In this document: piece after piece, positions 46,249-55,763 of the stretch
Layout of the letters: every line of letters begins with the position of its first letter
Numbering within the stretch: the stretch's first letter is position 1
DNA from: Bacillota bacterium
Lineage (GTDB): Bacteria; Bacillota; Dehalobacteriia; UBA4068; UBA4997
Reading direction: 5' to 3'
Length of the DNA stretch: 64,000 bases
Assembly (NCBI GenBank): GCA_021771915.1
Contig: JAETNY010000003.1
Span: forward strand, 124,001 to 188,000
Translations under genes and position numbers: made by a program
The notes under the pieces: generated by a model
Databases searched by the model: none
Told to the model about the DNA's origin: nothing
What the model saw: the letters and a program-made list of their open reading frames with translations, nothing else

Positions 46249-47004
46249 TTACTCCCTTATTTCTCCGTTTAAATCGCCCCAAACATACATGATAACAGAC
46301 ATAACCGCAATAGCGGCGGTTTCCGTGCGCAATATACGGCGGCCCAGTGTAACCAGACTGGCTCCCCGGGCGCCGGCCAGTTCCGCCTCCTGTTTGGTCA
46401 AACCACCCTCCGGCCCGATAATTAAGGCCGCTGTTCGGGGAACGTCCACCGTCAGAACATGACGCAAAGAACAACCAACAGTCTGTCCGTCCGCTTCTTC
46501 CCAGGGCATGATAATGCGGCAATCCGTCGGCAATTCAGCCAAAGCCCGTTCCAGAGTTTGCACCGGCGCCACTTCCACCAACCGGGTGCGCCCACACTGT
46601 TTGGCCGCCGCATCAGCAATCTTCTGCCAGCGCTCCACCTTGGCCTGCGCCTTAGCGCCGGCCAAACGAACCACACTGCGCGCGCAGGCCACTGGCACAA
46701 TACGCGACGCACCCAACTCCACTGCTTTCTGCAATACTATTTCCATGCGCTCGCCCTTAGCCAGACCCTGCAACAAAATCAAATCCAACGGCGCTTCACT
46801 ATAAGCAGCCAACTCCGCCAACAAGCGCACGCTCACCAAATCATCAACGCTTAAAATTTCAGCGCTAAAAACCCGGTTGGCGCTAACCAGTTCAATCTGC
46901 GCCCCTGGTTTGCATCGCAGCACCCGGCTCAAATGATGGCTGTCGGTGGCGTTCAAAGTCACAACGTCGCCAACCTGCGCAGCGTTTTCTAAAAAAAATC
47001 GCAT
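46249..47004 (-). CDS. rsmE: 16S rRNA m3U1498 methyltransferase
   Basis: SPOUT methyltransferase that methylates N3 of U1498 in 16S rRNA. The 251-residue protein has an N-terminal PUA-like domain (DSHHLSRVLR) and the SAM-binding knot with IIGPEGGLTKQEAELA and LGRRILRTETAAIA. The second ATG (47004) is chosen because AAAGGGG is 7 nt away; the first (47010) is too close. The leader is unusually long (about 195 nt) with a 13-bp hairpin. Confidence 0.94.
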   Translation of the reverse strand: MRFFLENAAQVGDVVTLNATDSHHLSRVLRCKPGAQIELVSANRVFSAEILSVDDLVSVRLLAELAAYSEAPLDLILLQGLAKGERMEIVLQKAVELGASRIVPVACARSVVRLAGAKAQAKVERWQKIADAAAKQCGRTRLVEVAPVQTLERALAELPTDCRIIMPWEEADGQTVGCSLRHVLTVDVPRTAALIIGPEGGLTKQEAELAGARGASLVTLGRRILRTETAAIAVMSVIMYVWGDLNGEIRE

Positions 47005-47064
47005 TATCATACCCCTTTATCCCAACCAACACCTGCGGCATGGCTTAATTAAATGTTTACTGAC

Positions 47065-47100
47065 GCAACAAGAGCTACCCTTGCGGATAGCTCTTGTTGC
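47065..47100 (-). other. Strong hairpin in the rsmE leader
   Basis: Perfect 13-bp stem GCAACAAGAGCTA/TAGCTCTTGTTGC with a 10-nt loop. No T-run follows on the minus strand, so it is not a standard terminator; it lies about 60 nt upstream of the rsmE start. Confidence 0.6.
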
Positions 47101-47207
47101 TGTGATAGTGTATAGTTGTGTGAGCTTTTCGAATTTAATATCCTCAGGGAACCACATAATAGCATTTTTTTAACCCAAGGACGAGTTAAGACGAACATTA
47201 CTATACT

Positions 47208-47236
47208 ATTATAGCCTAACCTTTCCAATTAGGCAA
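47208..47236 (-). promoter_or_regulatory. Sigma-A promoter of rsmE-mtaB-hinT
   Basis: On the minus strand TTGCCT, exactly 17 nt, consensus TATAAT. Confidence 0.7.
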
Positions 47237-47344
47237 GTGTTTTTTAGGAAAAAATGAACCGATTTTTCACAAAGCGTGAATTTGGAGGTTTTTACTATCT
47301 ATGGCCAGATTTTTTAAGTTTCAACTATTGTGATGGGCTATTTT

Positions 47345-48085
47345 TTAAACTTGCTCAATTTTGTCTTCTGTTATTTCCGTCACAATCGGTTCTTCAGCCG
47401 GCAACGCTTCGGCTGCCTGATTTTGGGCTTTTTGTTTTTTCTGCCCTTTATAGCTTATGTGCTGATAAGCCGGCTTGTTACTCTTTTTCGGCGTTTCTGG
47501 GTTATTATTTTGCTTATTTTTGCCCTTAGCCTTGTTTTTATTAGAAGCCGTTTTAATCTTATCTTTTGGCTGGTTCTTGAGATACTTAAAGTTACGCACA
47601 ACCAAAATTAAGCCCTGCGCCATCAGATAAAGCGAAAGAATAATTGTAGATTTCTCCCACCAACCCTGCAAAAAATTCAGATAGCCAAACAGACCAGTCA
47701 GCCAGACGATAGTACCAACCGCCATCGTTGCCAGACCAATTTTAATCCGCTTCAGCGCCTGTTCCCTTGGTTTCCAGTAACTCTCACCGGTAGTAATACG
47801 CAAATATGAGGCCTTGATAAAAAAGCCCAGGATAAACCACATACAAACCAGCAGCAGCAGCAAGCAGACTTTCCAAAGGCTATGATTAGCAACATCGTCC
47901 GGCGACATGCTGGGATACAATCCAGGCACCAGCAACGTCAGCGGCACAAAAATAAAATAGCCAATATAGCCAAAAGCCAGCGGCCAGCAACTTTTATCAT
48001 AACGAAACATGCCAATCAGGCTTTGTATGCCCACCATGGCGCCATAAAAAAACACTGCTAAAAGACCAAAAATAATTGCTTTCAA
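47345..48085 (-). CDS. Unrecognised membrane protein with Lys/Asn-rich tail
   Basis: A 246-residue protein I cannot assign. There are about five hydrophobic segments (approximately residues 2-25, 34-56, 72-94, 115-137 and 143-163). The last ~80 residues are hydrophilic, rich in Lys, Asn and Gln, and end acidic. Translation probably starts at TTG (48085), since GGGAGTG lies 8 nt upstream and no ATG is near. It stands alone, divergent from degV. Confidence 0.75.
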   Translation of the reverse strand: MKAIIFGLLAVFFYGAMVGIQSLIGMFRYDKSCWPLAFGYIGYFIFVPLTLLVPGLYPSMSPDDVANHSLWKVCLLLLLVCMWFILGFFIKASYLRITTGESYWKPREQALKRIKIGLATMAVGTIVWLTGLFGYLNFLQGWWEKSTIILSLYLMAQGLILVVRNFKYLKNQPKDKIKTASNKNKAKGKNKQNNNPETPKKSNKPAYQHISYKGQKKQKAQNQAAEALPAEEPIVTEITEDKIEQV

Positions 48086-48307
48086 AAAATAATCACTCCC
48101 ATCGCCTTAATATATTCTCTCTGCGGCGGCTTTTTCCTCCAAAATTTCCAAAACCGCGTCGAATTTTTTTTATTTATAAGAAATTTACCTGGCATTTATA
48201 ATAAAAGTGTGATATACTTAATATATCTCGTAAAAAATATTTCATAAAATAATTATAGCTTTATTATTTTAAGTCTATGTTAATAAAACGTATTGGAGGA
48301 CGCAATT

Positions 48308-49159
48308 ATGCTGAAAATCGTCACAGACAGCTGTGCAGATATGGAAGAAAATTTTTCCCGGGAGCATAATATTACCATTGCTCATCTGCATTTGCAGGTA
48401 GATGGTCAGGATTTTACGCCCGGATTGGATATTGATACTGACCAGGCATTAACCAGAATTGCCGCTGCGCAGGAAATGCCAAAAACATCACAACCCACGC
48501 CACACGCCTATCAACAGGCTTTTCAGCAGAACAATCAATCTAACGACGAAGCTTTATGCCTGACGCTTTCCTCCGACCTCTCCGGCAGTTTTAATTCTGC
48601 CAATCTGGCCGCCCAGTCCAGCGATATCACCGTGCATACGCATGATACGCGCATGGGCTCCTTTGCCGAGGGTTTTCAGGTTATGCTGGCCACTCTGCTC
48701 AGTGAGCGCGGCAAAAGCGTGGCGGAAATTAAAGCAGCCTTGCAGGATTATTATCAAAAATCCAGTATTATTGTAATTTTAGAAAAATATGATAACGCCA
48801 TCAAAAGCGGCCGCGTTAACAAATATGCCGGCAAGATTATTGAAAAATTAAATATCCGCGGTATCATTGAAGTTTTAGAGGGCAAAGTGGTAATGGTGGA
48901 TAAAGCGCGCGGCGCCGACAAAACTTTCCAGAAAATGCTGGAGCGTATTGCCAACAAGGCCGAGGATTTCTCCCAAATGGTAATCGGCATCGCCCATTTT
49001 CAAAATCCGGAAATGGCCGAGAAATACCGCAGCACTTTAGATGAACTGCTGCACCCGGCCAAAATCTATATGGGTCTGATTAATCCGGCCATCGGCGTTT
49101 ATTGTGATAAGGGCGGTCTGGTCATCAGCGTGGCGCCCAATCCATATACTTTCGCCTGA
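48308..49159 (+). CDS. DegV family fatty-acid-binding protein
   Basis: DegV/FakB-type lipid-binding protein; FakB presents fatty acids to FakA kinase. The 283-residue protein starts KIVTDSCADM, then has SSDLSGSFNSA for the carboxylate site, and ends INPAIGVYCDKGGLVISV, all family landmarks. GGAGG lies 7 nt before the ATG at 48308. No fakA is present in the window, so the partner is unknown. Confidence 0.93.
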   Translation: MLKIVTDSCADMEENFSREHNITIAHLHLQVDGQDFTPGLDIDTDQALTRIAAAQEMPKTSQPTPHAYQQAFQQNNQSNDEALCLTLSSDLSGSFNSANLAAQSSDITVHTHDTRMGSFAEGFQVMLATLLSERGKSVAEIKAALQDYYQKSSIIVILEKYDNAIKSGRVNKYAGKIIEKLNIRGIIEVLEGKVVMVDKARGADKTFQKMLERIANKAEDFSQMVIGIAHFQNPEMAEKYRSTLDELLHPAKIYMGLINPAIGVYCDKGGLVISVAPNPYTFA

Positions 49160-49189
49160 TAATTACCTATCCAACGTCATACTGACAAA

Positions 49190-49720
49190 TCAGGCATCTT
49201 CCCGATTGAAAGTGTAAACACTGTCTGTGCGCATGTTTATAATCTCCAGACGCCCCTCCTCCTGAAAAATAAAACCATAATAGGCGGTCAGCCACTCGCC
49301 GTTCAGCTGTTCCTGACCATCCAGCATATAGGATTTATTATCGCAGGAATAACAGATAAAATTATCTATATTATAATTTTCATTAATCACCGCACTCTGT
49401 TTGATAAAAAATTCCACCCATTCACGGGTATGCGCATATTCCAACAGCTGCTCATTCTGTGATAACTCATCAACAAGATAATCAACAGCAGCCTCGCCGC
49501 AATGCACAGTATAATCACCGGCGTAATAATAATCGTCGGTAACCTCTTTATCACGATACCAGCTGAAGCTGCCGTCGTCCCGGAAAACCCATTGTGAGCC
49601 GTCGTTACTGGCCAGCCAGGAGGTGCCAGCCAGAGGATTGCTGTCCTCCTCAGATGTACAGGCAGTTAAAGCGCCAAGCAGAGCAAACAGTATCCATAAC
49701 AAACCAATTTTCTTCCTCAT
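49190..49720 (-). CDS. Putative lipoprotein of unknown function
   Basis: A 176-residue exported protein. Residues 1-20 are a lipoprotein signal peptide ending in the lipobox LTAC (Cys21). The mature part has a lipocalin-like start (NPLAGTSWLASNDGSQWVFRDDG) followed by beta-rich sequence with many Tyr and Asp. AAAGGGG lies 6-7 nt before the ATG. I recognise no specific family. It is a single gene between degV and mtnN. Confidence 0.8.
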   Translation of the reverse strand: MRKKIGLLWILFALLGALTACTSEEDSNPLAGTSWLASNDGSQWVFRDDGSFSWYRDKEVTDDYYYAGDYTVHCGEAAVDYLVDELSQNEQLLEYAHTREWVEFFIKQSAVINENYNIDNFICYSCDNKSYMLDGQEQLNGEWLTAYYGFIFQEEGRLEIINMRTDSVYTFNREDA

Positions 49721-49817
49721 TGCAATCGCCCCTTTTCATTCAAAGTTCAGTTGATATTTTAATTTTATTCGCCCCAATCCGGCAAAATCCTTTTCTGAAA
49801 ATACGAGGTTAAATATT

Positions 49818-50510
49818 ATGAGTAAAAAAATCGCGGTAATGACCGCCATGACCGAAGAAATGGAGCCGCTGCGTGCGGCTTTGCAGCCAGAAGAAATCTA
49901 TCATAACAGGGTTGTGCATATCCAGCAGGCCGGCAATTTGCTGCTTTTACAGGCCGGTATCGGCAAGGCCAACGCCGCCGCCGCCACGGCGCTGCTTTTG
50001 CAGCTTTTCAAGCCGGACGCCCTGATAAATATTGGTTCGGCCGGCGGTTTTGCTTATGATTTACATTTTGGCGATGTGGTGGTGGCTACGGAGGTGCTTT
50101 ACAGCGATGTTGACGCAACCTGTTTCAATTACCGCCCCGGGCAGGTGCCGCAAATGCCGCCCAGTTATCCGGCTGACCCGGAAATGCTGAAACTGGCGCA
50201 GACAACCGCCAATGAGCCGGATTTTGCCGGCATTATCCGCTTTGGTCAGGTTCTCACCGCCGATAGTTTTATGAGCGACCCCAAACTGGCAGACCGCCTG
50301 CGTCAGGCTTTTCCGCAGGCGCTGGCCTCTGATATGGAAGCCGCCGCCGCCGCCCAAATTGCCTATACATTTGATACGCCATTTTTGAACCTGCGCTCAA
50401 TATCGGATATCGCCGGTCAAAAGGCTGCGCAAAGCTTCGATGACAACCTCGACCTGGCCTCCAACCGCGCCGTACAATTTTGTCAGTCGCTGCTGCAAAA
50501 ACTTATTTAA
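49818..50510 (+). CDS. mtnN: 5'-methylthioadenosine/S-adenosylhomocysteine nucleosidase
   Basis: Cleaves adenine from MTA and SAH, clearing inhibitors of SAM reactions. The 230-residue protein has catalytic Glu in AMTEEMEPL, NIGSAGG, FGDVVVATEV, SDMEAAA for the ribose-binding Glu and the general acid Asp in SDIAGQKA. GAGG lies upstream of the ATG. Two hairpins follow the stop. Confidence 0.96.
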   Translation: MSKKIAVMTAMTEEMEPLRAALQPEEIYHNRVVHIQQAGNLLLLQAGIGKANAAAATALLLQLFKPDALINIGSAGGFAYDLHFGDVVVATEVLYSDVDATCFNYRPGQVPQMPPSYPADPEMLKLAQTTANEPDFAGIIRFGQVLTADSFMSDPKLADRLRQAFPQALASDMEAAAAAQIAYTFDTPFLNLRSISDIAGQKAAQSFDDNLDLASNRAVQFCQSLLQKLI

Positions 50511-50585
50511 TCAAAAACTAAACTCAAACATACCGAAAGCCCTTGGAGTTAAATCTAAAGAAGTCTATAGCAGATTAAAAAATAA

Positions 50586-50673
50586 GAGTGCTGGCTACAC
50601 CCTAGAAAAGTAACGCCAACACTCAAACCCCAAAACAAGAGGTATAAATATTATAGCATATACCTCTTATTTT
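50586..50673 (+). terminator. Two hairpins downstream of mtnN
   Basis: The first (50586-50624) pairs GAGTGCTGGC with GCCAACACTC (one mismatch). The second (50637-50668) pairs AAGAGGTATA with TATACCTCTT and is followed by ATTTT. The second is the better terminator; the role of the first is unclear. Confidence 0.6.
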
Positions 50674-50701
50674 GGCAAGCTAAAAAATGGATGTATATAT
50701 A

Positions 50702-50977
50702 ATGAAAACAGAAAAAATTGTAACAAACATGAATGAGGACAAAATTGCCAATCAGAAAATAAAAGAATCCGTAAACGAATTAATAGACTTGTTTATTCAG
50801 GTCAGCATAGTTAAAAGCATACTATGTCTGCTAAATAATTTTTTGGAAAATCAGGACATAGAGATTTCCGAACCGGCCAGCGTCCTGTCACTTTGCATAT
50901 CGCAATTAGATTATGCGCATCGGCGCTCATCGGAAATAATGGATACAATTTTAGAATACGGCTACATAAGGTTTTAG
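50702..50977 (+). CDS. Small helical hypothetical protein
   Basis: A 91-residue protein of unknown function (from the second ATG; a start at 50687 is possible). It is predicted all-helical, acidic at the start, with a hydrophobic middle segment (LFIQVSIVKSILCLLNNFL) and ending YGYIRF. No clear ribosome binding site is seen for either ATG, which lowers confidence. It shares its small size and a C-terminal Tyr-Gly-x-x-Arg-Phe-like ending with the protein at 60485-60784, but I see no real homology. Confidence 0.6.
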   Translation: MKTEKIVTNMNEDKIANQKIKESVNELIDLFIQVSIVKSILCLLNNFLENQDIEISEPASVLSLCISQLDYAHRRSSEIMDTILEYGYIRF

Positions 50978-51054
50978 GTTTTGTCAACCCGAGAAAATTT
51001 GACATTCCAGTAAAAACAAGCTAATTAGCCAAAACGTGTTTGGAGGTGCGTTTT

Positions 51055-51402
51055 TTGAAAAAATGGTATGACGAAGAATATGAATTTGAAATTGAGGTAA
51101 TTGATTTTTTGCGCGGCGAACATACCGAACGTTATTGTCGAAATGGTGAAGAAATCGGCGATAAATACAAATGTACGTATGGCTGCCCTGTCAATGCACA
51201 GGGATATGGTATCTGTTCCAAAACCATGCAAACGCTTTTTCCGCTCATGGAAGCCATACGCAGCGGCGGTGATTTAACCAATGTCGGCGGCGACAGCAAA
51301 TACAGCAAGGTTATAGTCTGTCCAGATGGTTGCGTAATGTTCCGGCTCACCGCCACGCCGCTGGGTAATGAGAATATTTTTAAGGGCAATTTCTTTGATT
51401 AA
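51055..51402 (+). CDS. TIGR04076 family protein
   Basis: A 115-residue protein of the TIGR04076 family, function unknown. Landmarks are an N-terminal EIEVIDFLRGEHTERYCRNGEEIGDKY-type stretch, the middle GYGICSKTMQTLFPLMEAIRSGGD and a C-terminal CPDGCVMFRLT. Conserved Cys suggest metal binding. Translation probably starts at the TTG at 51055, since GGAGGTG lies 6 nt upstream and no ATG fits. Confidence 0.8.
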   Translation: MKKWYDEEYEFEIEVIDFLRGEHTERYCRNGEEIGDKYKCTYGCPVNAQGYGICSKTMQTLFPLMEAIRSGGDLTNVGGDSKYSKVIVCPDGCVMFRLTATPLGNENIFKGNFFD

Positions 51403-51428
51403 TTTTAATATCTATAACAAAAATTATC

Positions 51429-51463
51429 AAACCCCGACCTGTATCAAAAGCAGGTCGGGGTTT
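51429..51463. terminator. Two-way terminator between the TIGR04076 gene and pyrB
   Basis: Perfect 13-bp stem AAACCCCGACCTG/CAGGTCGGGGTTT with a 9-nt loop. Downstream tracts are TTTATTTAT (plus) and TTTGATAATTTTT (minus), so it can stop both genes. Confidence 0.92.
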
Positions 51464-51477
51464 ATTTATAATTTCAG

Positions 51478-52482
51478 TTATTCAGCCCAATCCGGCTTAA
51501 AAGCGCCTTTAACGCGGCCGGCAGTCAGCGCCAGCAACGCCATACGGATAAACAAACCGTTGCCAGCCTGACGGAAATAAGCCGCCCCCGGGTAATCGTC
51601 CACCGCCAGGGCAATCTCATTCACACGCGGCAGGGCATGCATGATAATCGCTCCCGGACGCAGATGCGTCAGTGTTTCCTCCGTCATCAAATACATATCC
51701 TTAACCGCCTCATATTCAGCAAGGTCAGCAAAGCGCTCCTTTTGCACGCGCGTCATATAAACAATATCCGCTTCAGCCACAGCCTCATCAATGCTTTGCT
51801 TAAAATCGACCTGCACGCCAGCCTTTTGCAACTTGCTGACAATACTCTCCGGCATTTTCAACTCGTCTGGGCTGGCCAAAATCAGTCGGCATTTATAATA
51901 CTTCAAAAAGTCCACCAGAGAATGAACGGTGCGCCCATATTTCAAATCACCAATCAGCGCCACCGCCAGCCCATCTGGCTGGCCTTTTTCCTTAACAATC
52001 GTATACATATCCAACAGCGCCTGACTGGGGTGCTGGCCAAAGCCGTCGCCGGCGTTGATTACCGGGTGTGTAGCCGCAGCCGCCGCAATTTGCGCATCGC
52101 CAGTCTGTGGGCTGCGAATAACAATCACGTCCGCATAATTGTTGACAATTTTAATTGTATCATGCACAGTTTCACCTTTAGAAGTAGAACTTATGCGATT
52201 TTCCGGTGACTCCGCCAGCGTTATCACCCGACCGCCCAGCCGGTGCATGGCTGTTTCAAAGGAAAGTCTGGTGCGTGTTGACGGCTCAAAAAACAGCGCC
52301 GCCATCACCCGGCCGTCCATATCCCAAAGCCGCTTGCCCTCGGCCAAGGCCTGCTCGTAAAAAGCCGCCACACCCAACACAGCCTCCAACTCCGCCTGAC
52401 TAAACTGTTCCGCACTCAAAATATCCTTACCGGCAAAACCAGCCAACATTTCTTTGTCAGGAAACTTAAAATCACTCAACAT
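51478..52482 (-). CDS. pyrB: Aspartate carbamoyltransferase catalytic subunit
   Basis: Makes carbamoyl-aspartate in pyrimidine synthesis. The 334-residue protein shows the carbamoyl-phosphate site FFEPSTRTRLSFE, the HPSQALLD motif, and HALPRVNEI near the C-terminus. No pyrI regulatory subunit gene and no PyrR attenuator are visible. It is downstream of ileS. The leader contains a 38-nt direct repeat (52482-52519 and 52561-52598). AGAGG lies about 12 nt before the ATG, a long spacing. Confidence 0.95.
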   Translation of the reverse strand: MLSDFKFPDKEMLAGFAGKDILSAEQFSQAELEAVLGVAAFYEQALAEGKRLWDMDGRVMAALFFEPSTRTRLSFETAMHRLGGRVITLAESPENRISSTSKGETVHDTIKIVNNYADVIVIRSPQTGDAQIAAAAATHPVINAGDGFGQHPSQALLDMYTIVKEKGQPDGLAVALIGDLKYGRTVHSLVDFLKYYKCRLILASPDELKMPESIVSKLQKAGVQVDFKQSIDEAVAEADIVYMTRVQKERFADLAEYEAVKDMYLMTEETLTHLRPGAIIMHALPRVNEIALAVDDYPGAAYFRQAGNGLFIRMALLALTAGRVKGAFKPDWAE

Positions 52483-52598
52483 TTTTTAAGATTACCTCTT
52501 TCCAATTTTCGACCAAACAAATTATTTTAAAATATATCAGATTTTACATCAATAAACCGCTTTTTTAAGATTACCTCTTTTCGTATTTCGACCAAACA
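52482..52598 (-). repeat. Direct repeat in the ileS-pyrB gap
   Basis: Two 38-nt copies (52482-52519, 52561-52598) identical at 34 positions and offset by 79 nt. Each, read on the minus strand, contains TTTGGTCGAAA...AAGAGGTAATCTTAAAAAA. The copy next to pyrB leads into its ATG; the copy next to ileS has the same ribosome-binding-type sequence but no start codon. Confidence 0.85.
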
Positions 52599-52605
52599 GT
52601 TTTGA

Positions 52606-55362
52606 CTATTCTTCCACAACCTCTGGCATCTGCGCCAAGACTTCAGCACAGCGCGGACAAACGCCGCCCTCGGTTTCAATATCCTCGCTGTAAATCCAGC
52701 AGCGCGCACATTTATGCCCATGCGCCGGCTCAACAGTCACGGTCAACTCACCCTCAGCCTTGGGCTGAAGCAGACACTGCGATACAATAAACAGATGTGC
52801 CAACTCGCTCGCGTCACAGCTTTGCAGCAAGGCCAAATCCTCACCGGCCGCCTGAATAGTCACGCGCGCGTCCAAAGAATGGCCAATCTGCTTGGCCTGT
52901 CTGGCCAACTCCAGCTGTCCGGCCACTGTTTCCTTATAAGCCGCCAGCTTCTGCCATTTAGCGTCCAATTCAGCGTCAACGTAAGCCTGATTAACCACCG
53001 GCATTGCCAGCATCTGCACACTCTCCGGCATGCCTGGCATTTTAGGCATATAACGATAAATTTCTTCGCTGGTAAAGGCCAAAATCGGAGTCAACAAACG
53101 CAGCAGAGCGTCCAAAATCTGATACATCACAGTCTGAACAGAACGGCGCTGCTTATCCTGCGGCAATTCCGCATAAAGCGTATCTTTGGTAATATCCAGA
53201 TAGAAATTGCTCATCTCCACCACGCAGAAACGGTGAATTGCATGGTGTACGGCATGGAACTCATATGCGTCATAAGCCGTCAGCGCTTTTTCAATCAAAA
53301 CCTGCAAACGGTGCAGGAACCAGCGGTCAACCTCACGCAATTCCGCATAGGGCAGACTATCCGCAGCCGGGTCAAAATCATTCAGGTTAGAAAGCAGGAA
53401 ACGCGCTGTGTTACGAATTTTACGATAAGTTTCACTAACCTGCTTCAAAATTTTATTATTAATTGCCAAATCAGAGCGATAATCTGCTGAACTTACCCAC
53501 AAACGCAGCACGTCCGCGCCCATTTTATCAATAACCTCCAGTGGGTCAAGCGCATTACCCTGCGATTTGCTCATCTTGGCGCCCTTTTCGTCAACCAGAA
53601 AACCATGGGTCAAAACCGCCTTATAAGGCGCCTGCCCCTTACAGGCCACAGCAATATTTAATGAAGAATTGAACCAGCCGCGGTGCTGGTCAGAACCCTC
53701 CAAATACAAATCCGCCGGCCAGGTCAACTCCGGCCGCTTGTCCAAAACCGCCAAATGGCTGCTGCCAGAATCAAACCAAACGTCCATAATATCTGTTTCC
53801 TTGCGGAAATGCGTGCAGCCACACTCACATTTCAAGCCAGCCGGCACCAGTTCGTCGGCGTCTTTGGCAAACCAGATATTAGAACCATGCTCCGCAAACA
53901 ACTGCTTAATATGTGCAATCGTTTCATCATTAACAATTTCCTTGCCGCAATCCGCACAGTAAAAAATCGGAATAGGCACGCCCCAGGTACGCTGCCGGGA
54001 AATGCACCAGTCGCTGCGGTCTTTAACCATATTATAAATGCGGTCATGCCCCCAGGCCGGAATCCACTGCACCTTGTCAATCTCGGCCAGCGCCTGCTCA
54101 CGAAAGCCCTCAATGGAGCAGAACCATTGCTCGGTGGCGCGGAAAATAATCGGGTGCTTGCAGCGCCAGCAATGCGGATAAGAATGCGTAATCCATTGCA
54201 GCTTCAAAAGCGCGCCGCAGGCCTCCAAATCCTTAACAACCTCTTTGCCGCCGGCATTAATCTCCATACCGGCATACTTGCCGGCCTCCGCCGTGAAACA
54301 GCCGCGGTTGTCCACCGGCGATAAAACCTCCAGACCATAACGCTGGCCAACCTCAAAGTCGTCAACGCCATGACCGGGCGCAGTATGTACACAGCCGCAG
54401 CCAGCGTCCAGCGTTACATGGTCGCCCAGAATAACCACAGAGGGTCTGTCATACAAGGGGTGCTTACAAACAACGCCCTCCAATTCCTTGCCCTTAAATT
54501 CTGCCAAAATCTGACAATCCGCCGCGTCCACGCCAATATCCGCAGCCACTTTCGGCAGCAGCTCCTTGGCCATAACCAGCTTATGGCCGGCCATCTGCAC
54601 CACGGCATAAACATATTCCGCATGAATACAAATCGCCAGATTGGCCGGAATTGTCCAGGGAGTGGTTGTCCAAATCACAAAACTAACATCGGCGTCCAAC
54701 AGCCCTTTGCCGTCAGTCACCGCAAATTTCACATAAATAGCCGGGCTTTTCACATCGGCATATTCAACCTCGGCCTCGGCCAAAGCTGTTTCACAATCAG
54801 CGCACCAGTAAACCGGCTTTTTACCTTTATAAATGTAACCCTTTTTTACCATCTCGCCAAAAGCGCCAATCTGCTCGGCTTCAAATTCCTTTTGCAGGGT
54901 AATATAGGAGTGTTCCCAATCCGCACGCACACCCAGACGCTTAAACTGCTCTTTCTGCGTTTCCACAAAACCGCGTGCAAATTCCTCACACTTCTGACGA
55001 AAAGCCGCCTTGTCCTCACTATGTTGGTTAATGCCCAGCTGCTTGATAGCGCGCTGTTCAATCGGCAATCCGTGCGTATCCCAACCAGGCACATACGGCG
55101 CGTCAAAACCGGCCATGCTCTTATATTTTACGATAATATCCTTAAGCACCTTGTTCAGAACATGCCCGGTATGAATGTTGCCATTAGCATAGGGCGGCCC
55201 GTCATGCAATACAAATTTAGGCTTGCCGGCGTTTTGAGCCTGAACCAGCTTATAGATGTCTTTCTGCTGCCAAAATGACAAAATTTCCGGCTCACGCTGA
55301 GGCAGGTTGCCGCGCATGGGGAAATCAGTTTCTGGCAGATTAAGTGTTTTACCGTAATCCAT
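52606..55362 (-). CDS. ileS: Isoleucyl-tRNA synthetase
   Basis: Class I aminoacyl-tRNA synthetase. The 918-residue protein has the HIGH-type motif (NIHTGHVLN near residue 64), the editing domain, and KMSKSQGN (near residue 595). Its C-terminus carries the zinc-finger pair CARCWIY and CPRCAEVL, the bacterial-type form. AGGAG lies upstream of the ATG. No T-box leader is seen in the 108-nt gap to yggT. In Bacillus ileS also follows the sepF/ylmG region, but there divIVA and ylmH lie between. Confidence 0.97.
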   Translation of the reverse strand: MDYGKTLNLPETDFPMRGNLPQREPEILSFWQQKDIYKLVQAQNAGKPKFVLHDGPPYANGNIHTGHVLNKVLKDIIVKYKSMAGFDAPYVPGWDTHGLPIEQRAIKQLGINQHSEDKAAFRQKCEEFARGFVETQKEQFKRLGVRADWEHSYITLQKEFEAEQIGAFGEMVKKGYIYKGKKPVYWCADCETALAEAEVEYADVKSPAIYVKFAVTDGKGLLDADVSFVIWTTTPWTIPANLAICIHAEYVYAVVQMAGHKLVMAKELLPKVAADIGVDAADCQILAEFKGKELEGVVCKHPLYDRPSVVILGDHVTLDAGCGCVHTAPGHGVDDFEVGQRYGLEVLSPVDNRGCFTAEAGKYAGMEINAGGKEVVKDLEACGALLKLQWITHSYPHCWRCKHPIIFRATEQWFCSIEGFREQALAEIDKVQWIPAWGHDRIYNMVKDRSDWCISRQRTWGVPIPIFYCADCGKEIVNDETIAHIKQLFAEHGSNIWFAKDADELVPAGLKCECGCTHFRKETDIMDVWFDSGSSHLAVLDKRPELTWPADLYLEGSDQHRGWFNSSLNIAVACKGQAPYKAVLTHGFLVDEKGAKMSKSQGNALDPLEVIDKMGADVLRLWVSSADYRSDLAINNKILKQVSETYRKIRNTARFLLSNLNDFDPAADSLPYAELREVDRWFLHRLQVLIEKALTAYDAYEFHAVHHAIHRFCVVEMSNFYLDITKDTLYAELPQDKQRRSVQTVMYQILDALLRLLTPILAFTSEEIYRYMPKMPGMPESVQMLAMPVVNQAYVDAELDAKWQKLAAYKETVAGQLELARQAKQIGHSLDARVTIQAAGEDLALLQSCDASELAHLFIVSQCLLQPKAEGELTVTVEPAHGHKCARCWIYSEDIETEGGVCPRCAEVLAQMPEVVEE

Positions 55363-55470
55363 AATTTTTTAAACTCCTAACTTATGTAAAAAATATATAC
55401 TATCAAAATATAGACCAATCTATCCAATTAACAATCATAATATATTAAAATTATAAGAAGCTATTTAAAT

Positions 55471-55743
55471 TTAAAGCAATATGTTTAATAAATAAAAGAC
55501 TAGGTTTTCAAGTATATAAAGTGAAAAAATGGCCAGAATCGGCGAAAAATCCACCGGCAAGCCAGGACTTGGCGGCAAAAAACGCCGGAAAATGCGCAAA
55601 TAAGGCTCCGTCATTTCATAAATGAAAGTAGTTATGGCATTTCCGCGGTTAAGCGGAACCCAGGAAAGTATAATATTCGCCATCAGCAAAAAATAATAAA
55701 TGCGAAAGGCTACATGAATAAACTGAACAAGAAAAACTAACAC
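55471..55743 (-). CDS. yggT: YggT family membrane protein
   Basis: A 90-residue membrane protein (YlmG in Bacillus) with two hydrophobic segments (about 5-25 and 65-88). The family motif is YLRIFRRFLPPSPGLPVDFSPI. Translation likely starts at GTG (55743), since GGAGG lies 10 nt upstream. Function is unclear; it is tied to envelope/division genes by position. It lies 20 nt after sepF. Confidence 0.9.
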   Translation of the reverse strand: MLVFLVQFIHVAFRIYYFLLMANIILSWVPLNRGNAITTFIYEMTEPYLRIFRRFLPPSPGLPVDFSPILAIFSLYILENLVFYLLNILL

Positions 55744-55763
55744 AATCTAAAATCCTCCAAAGC

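Larger units (their letters stand above)
47005..47344. other. 340-nt region upstream of rsmE: promoter, long structured leader
   Basis: From the rsmE side: the ribosome binding site, a 46-codon ORF (47017-47157, minus, no ribosome binding site), a 13-bp hairpin (47065-47100), the promoter (47208-47236), and then about 108 nt of A/T-rich DNA downstream of the next minus-strand gene. Apart from these I see nothing. Confidence 0.6.

Noticed and set aside
47017-47157. 46-codon ORF before rsmE as a gene
   Set aside because: No ribosome binding site, no recognised sequence, and it overlaps the leader hairpin; recorded only as an observation.
47254-47529. 91-residue plus-strand ORF
   Set aside because: It overlaps the minus-strand membrane protein gene, which has a supported start and plausible composition.
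55363-55470. T-box leader for ileS
   Set aside because: The gap is short and A/T-rich, with no specifier stem or AGGGTGG-type motif.
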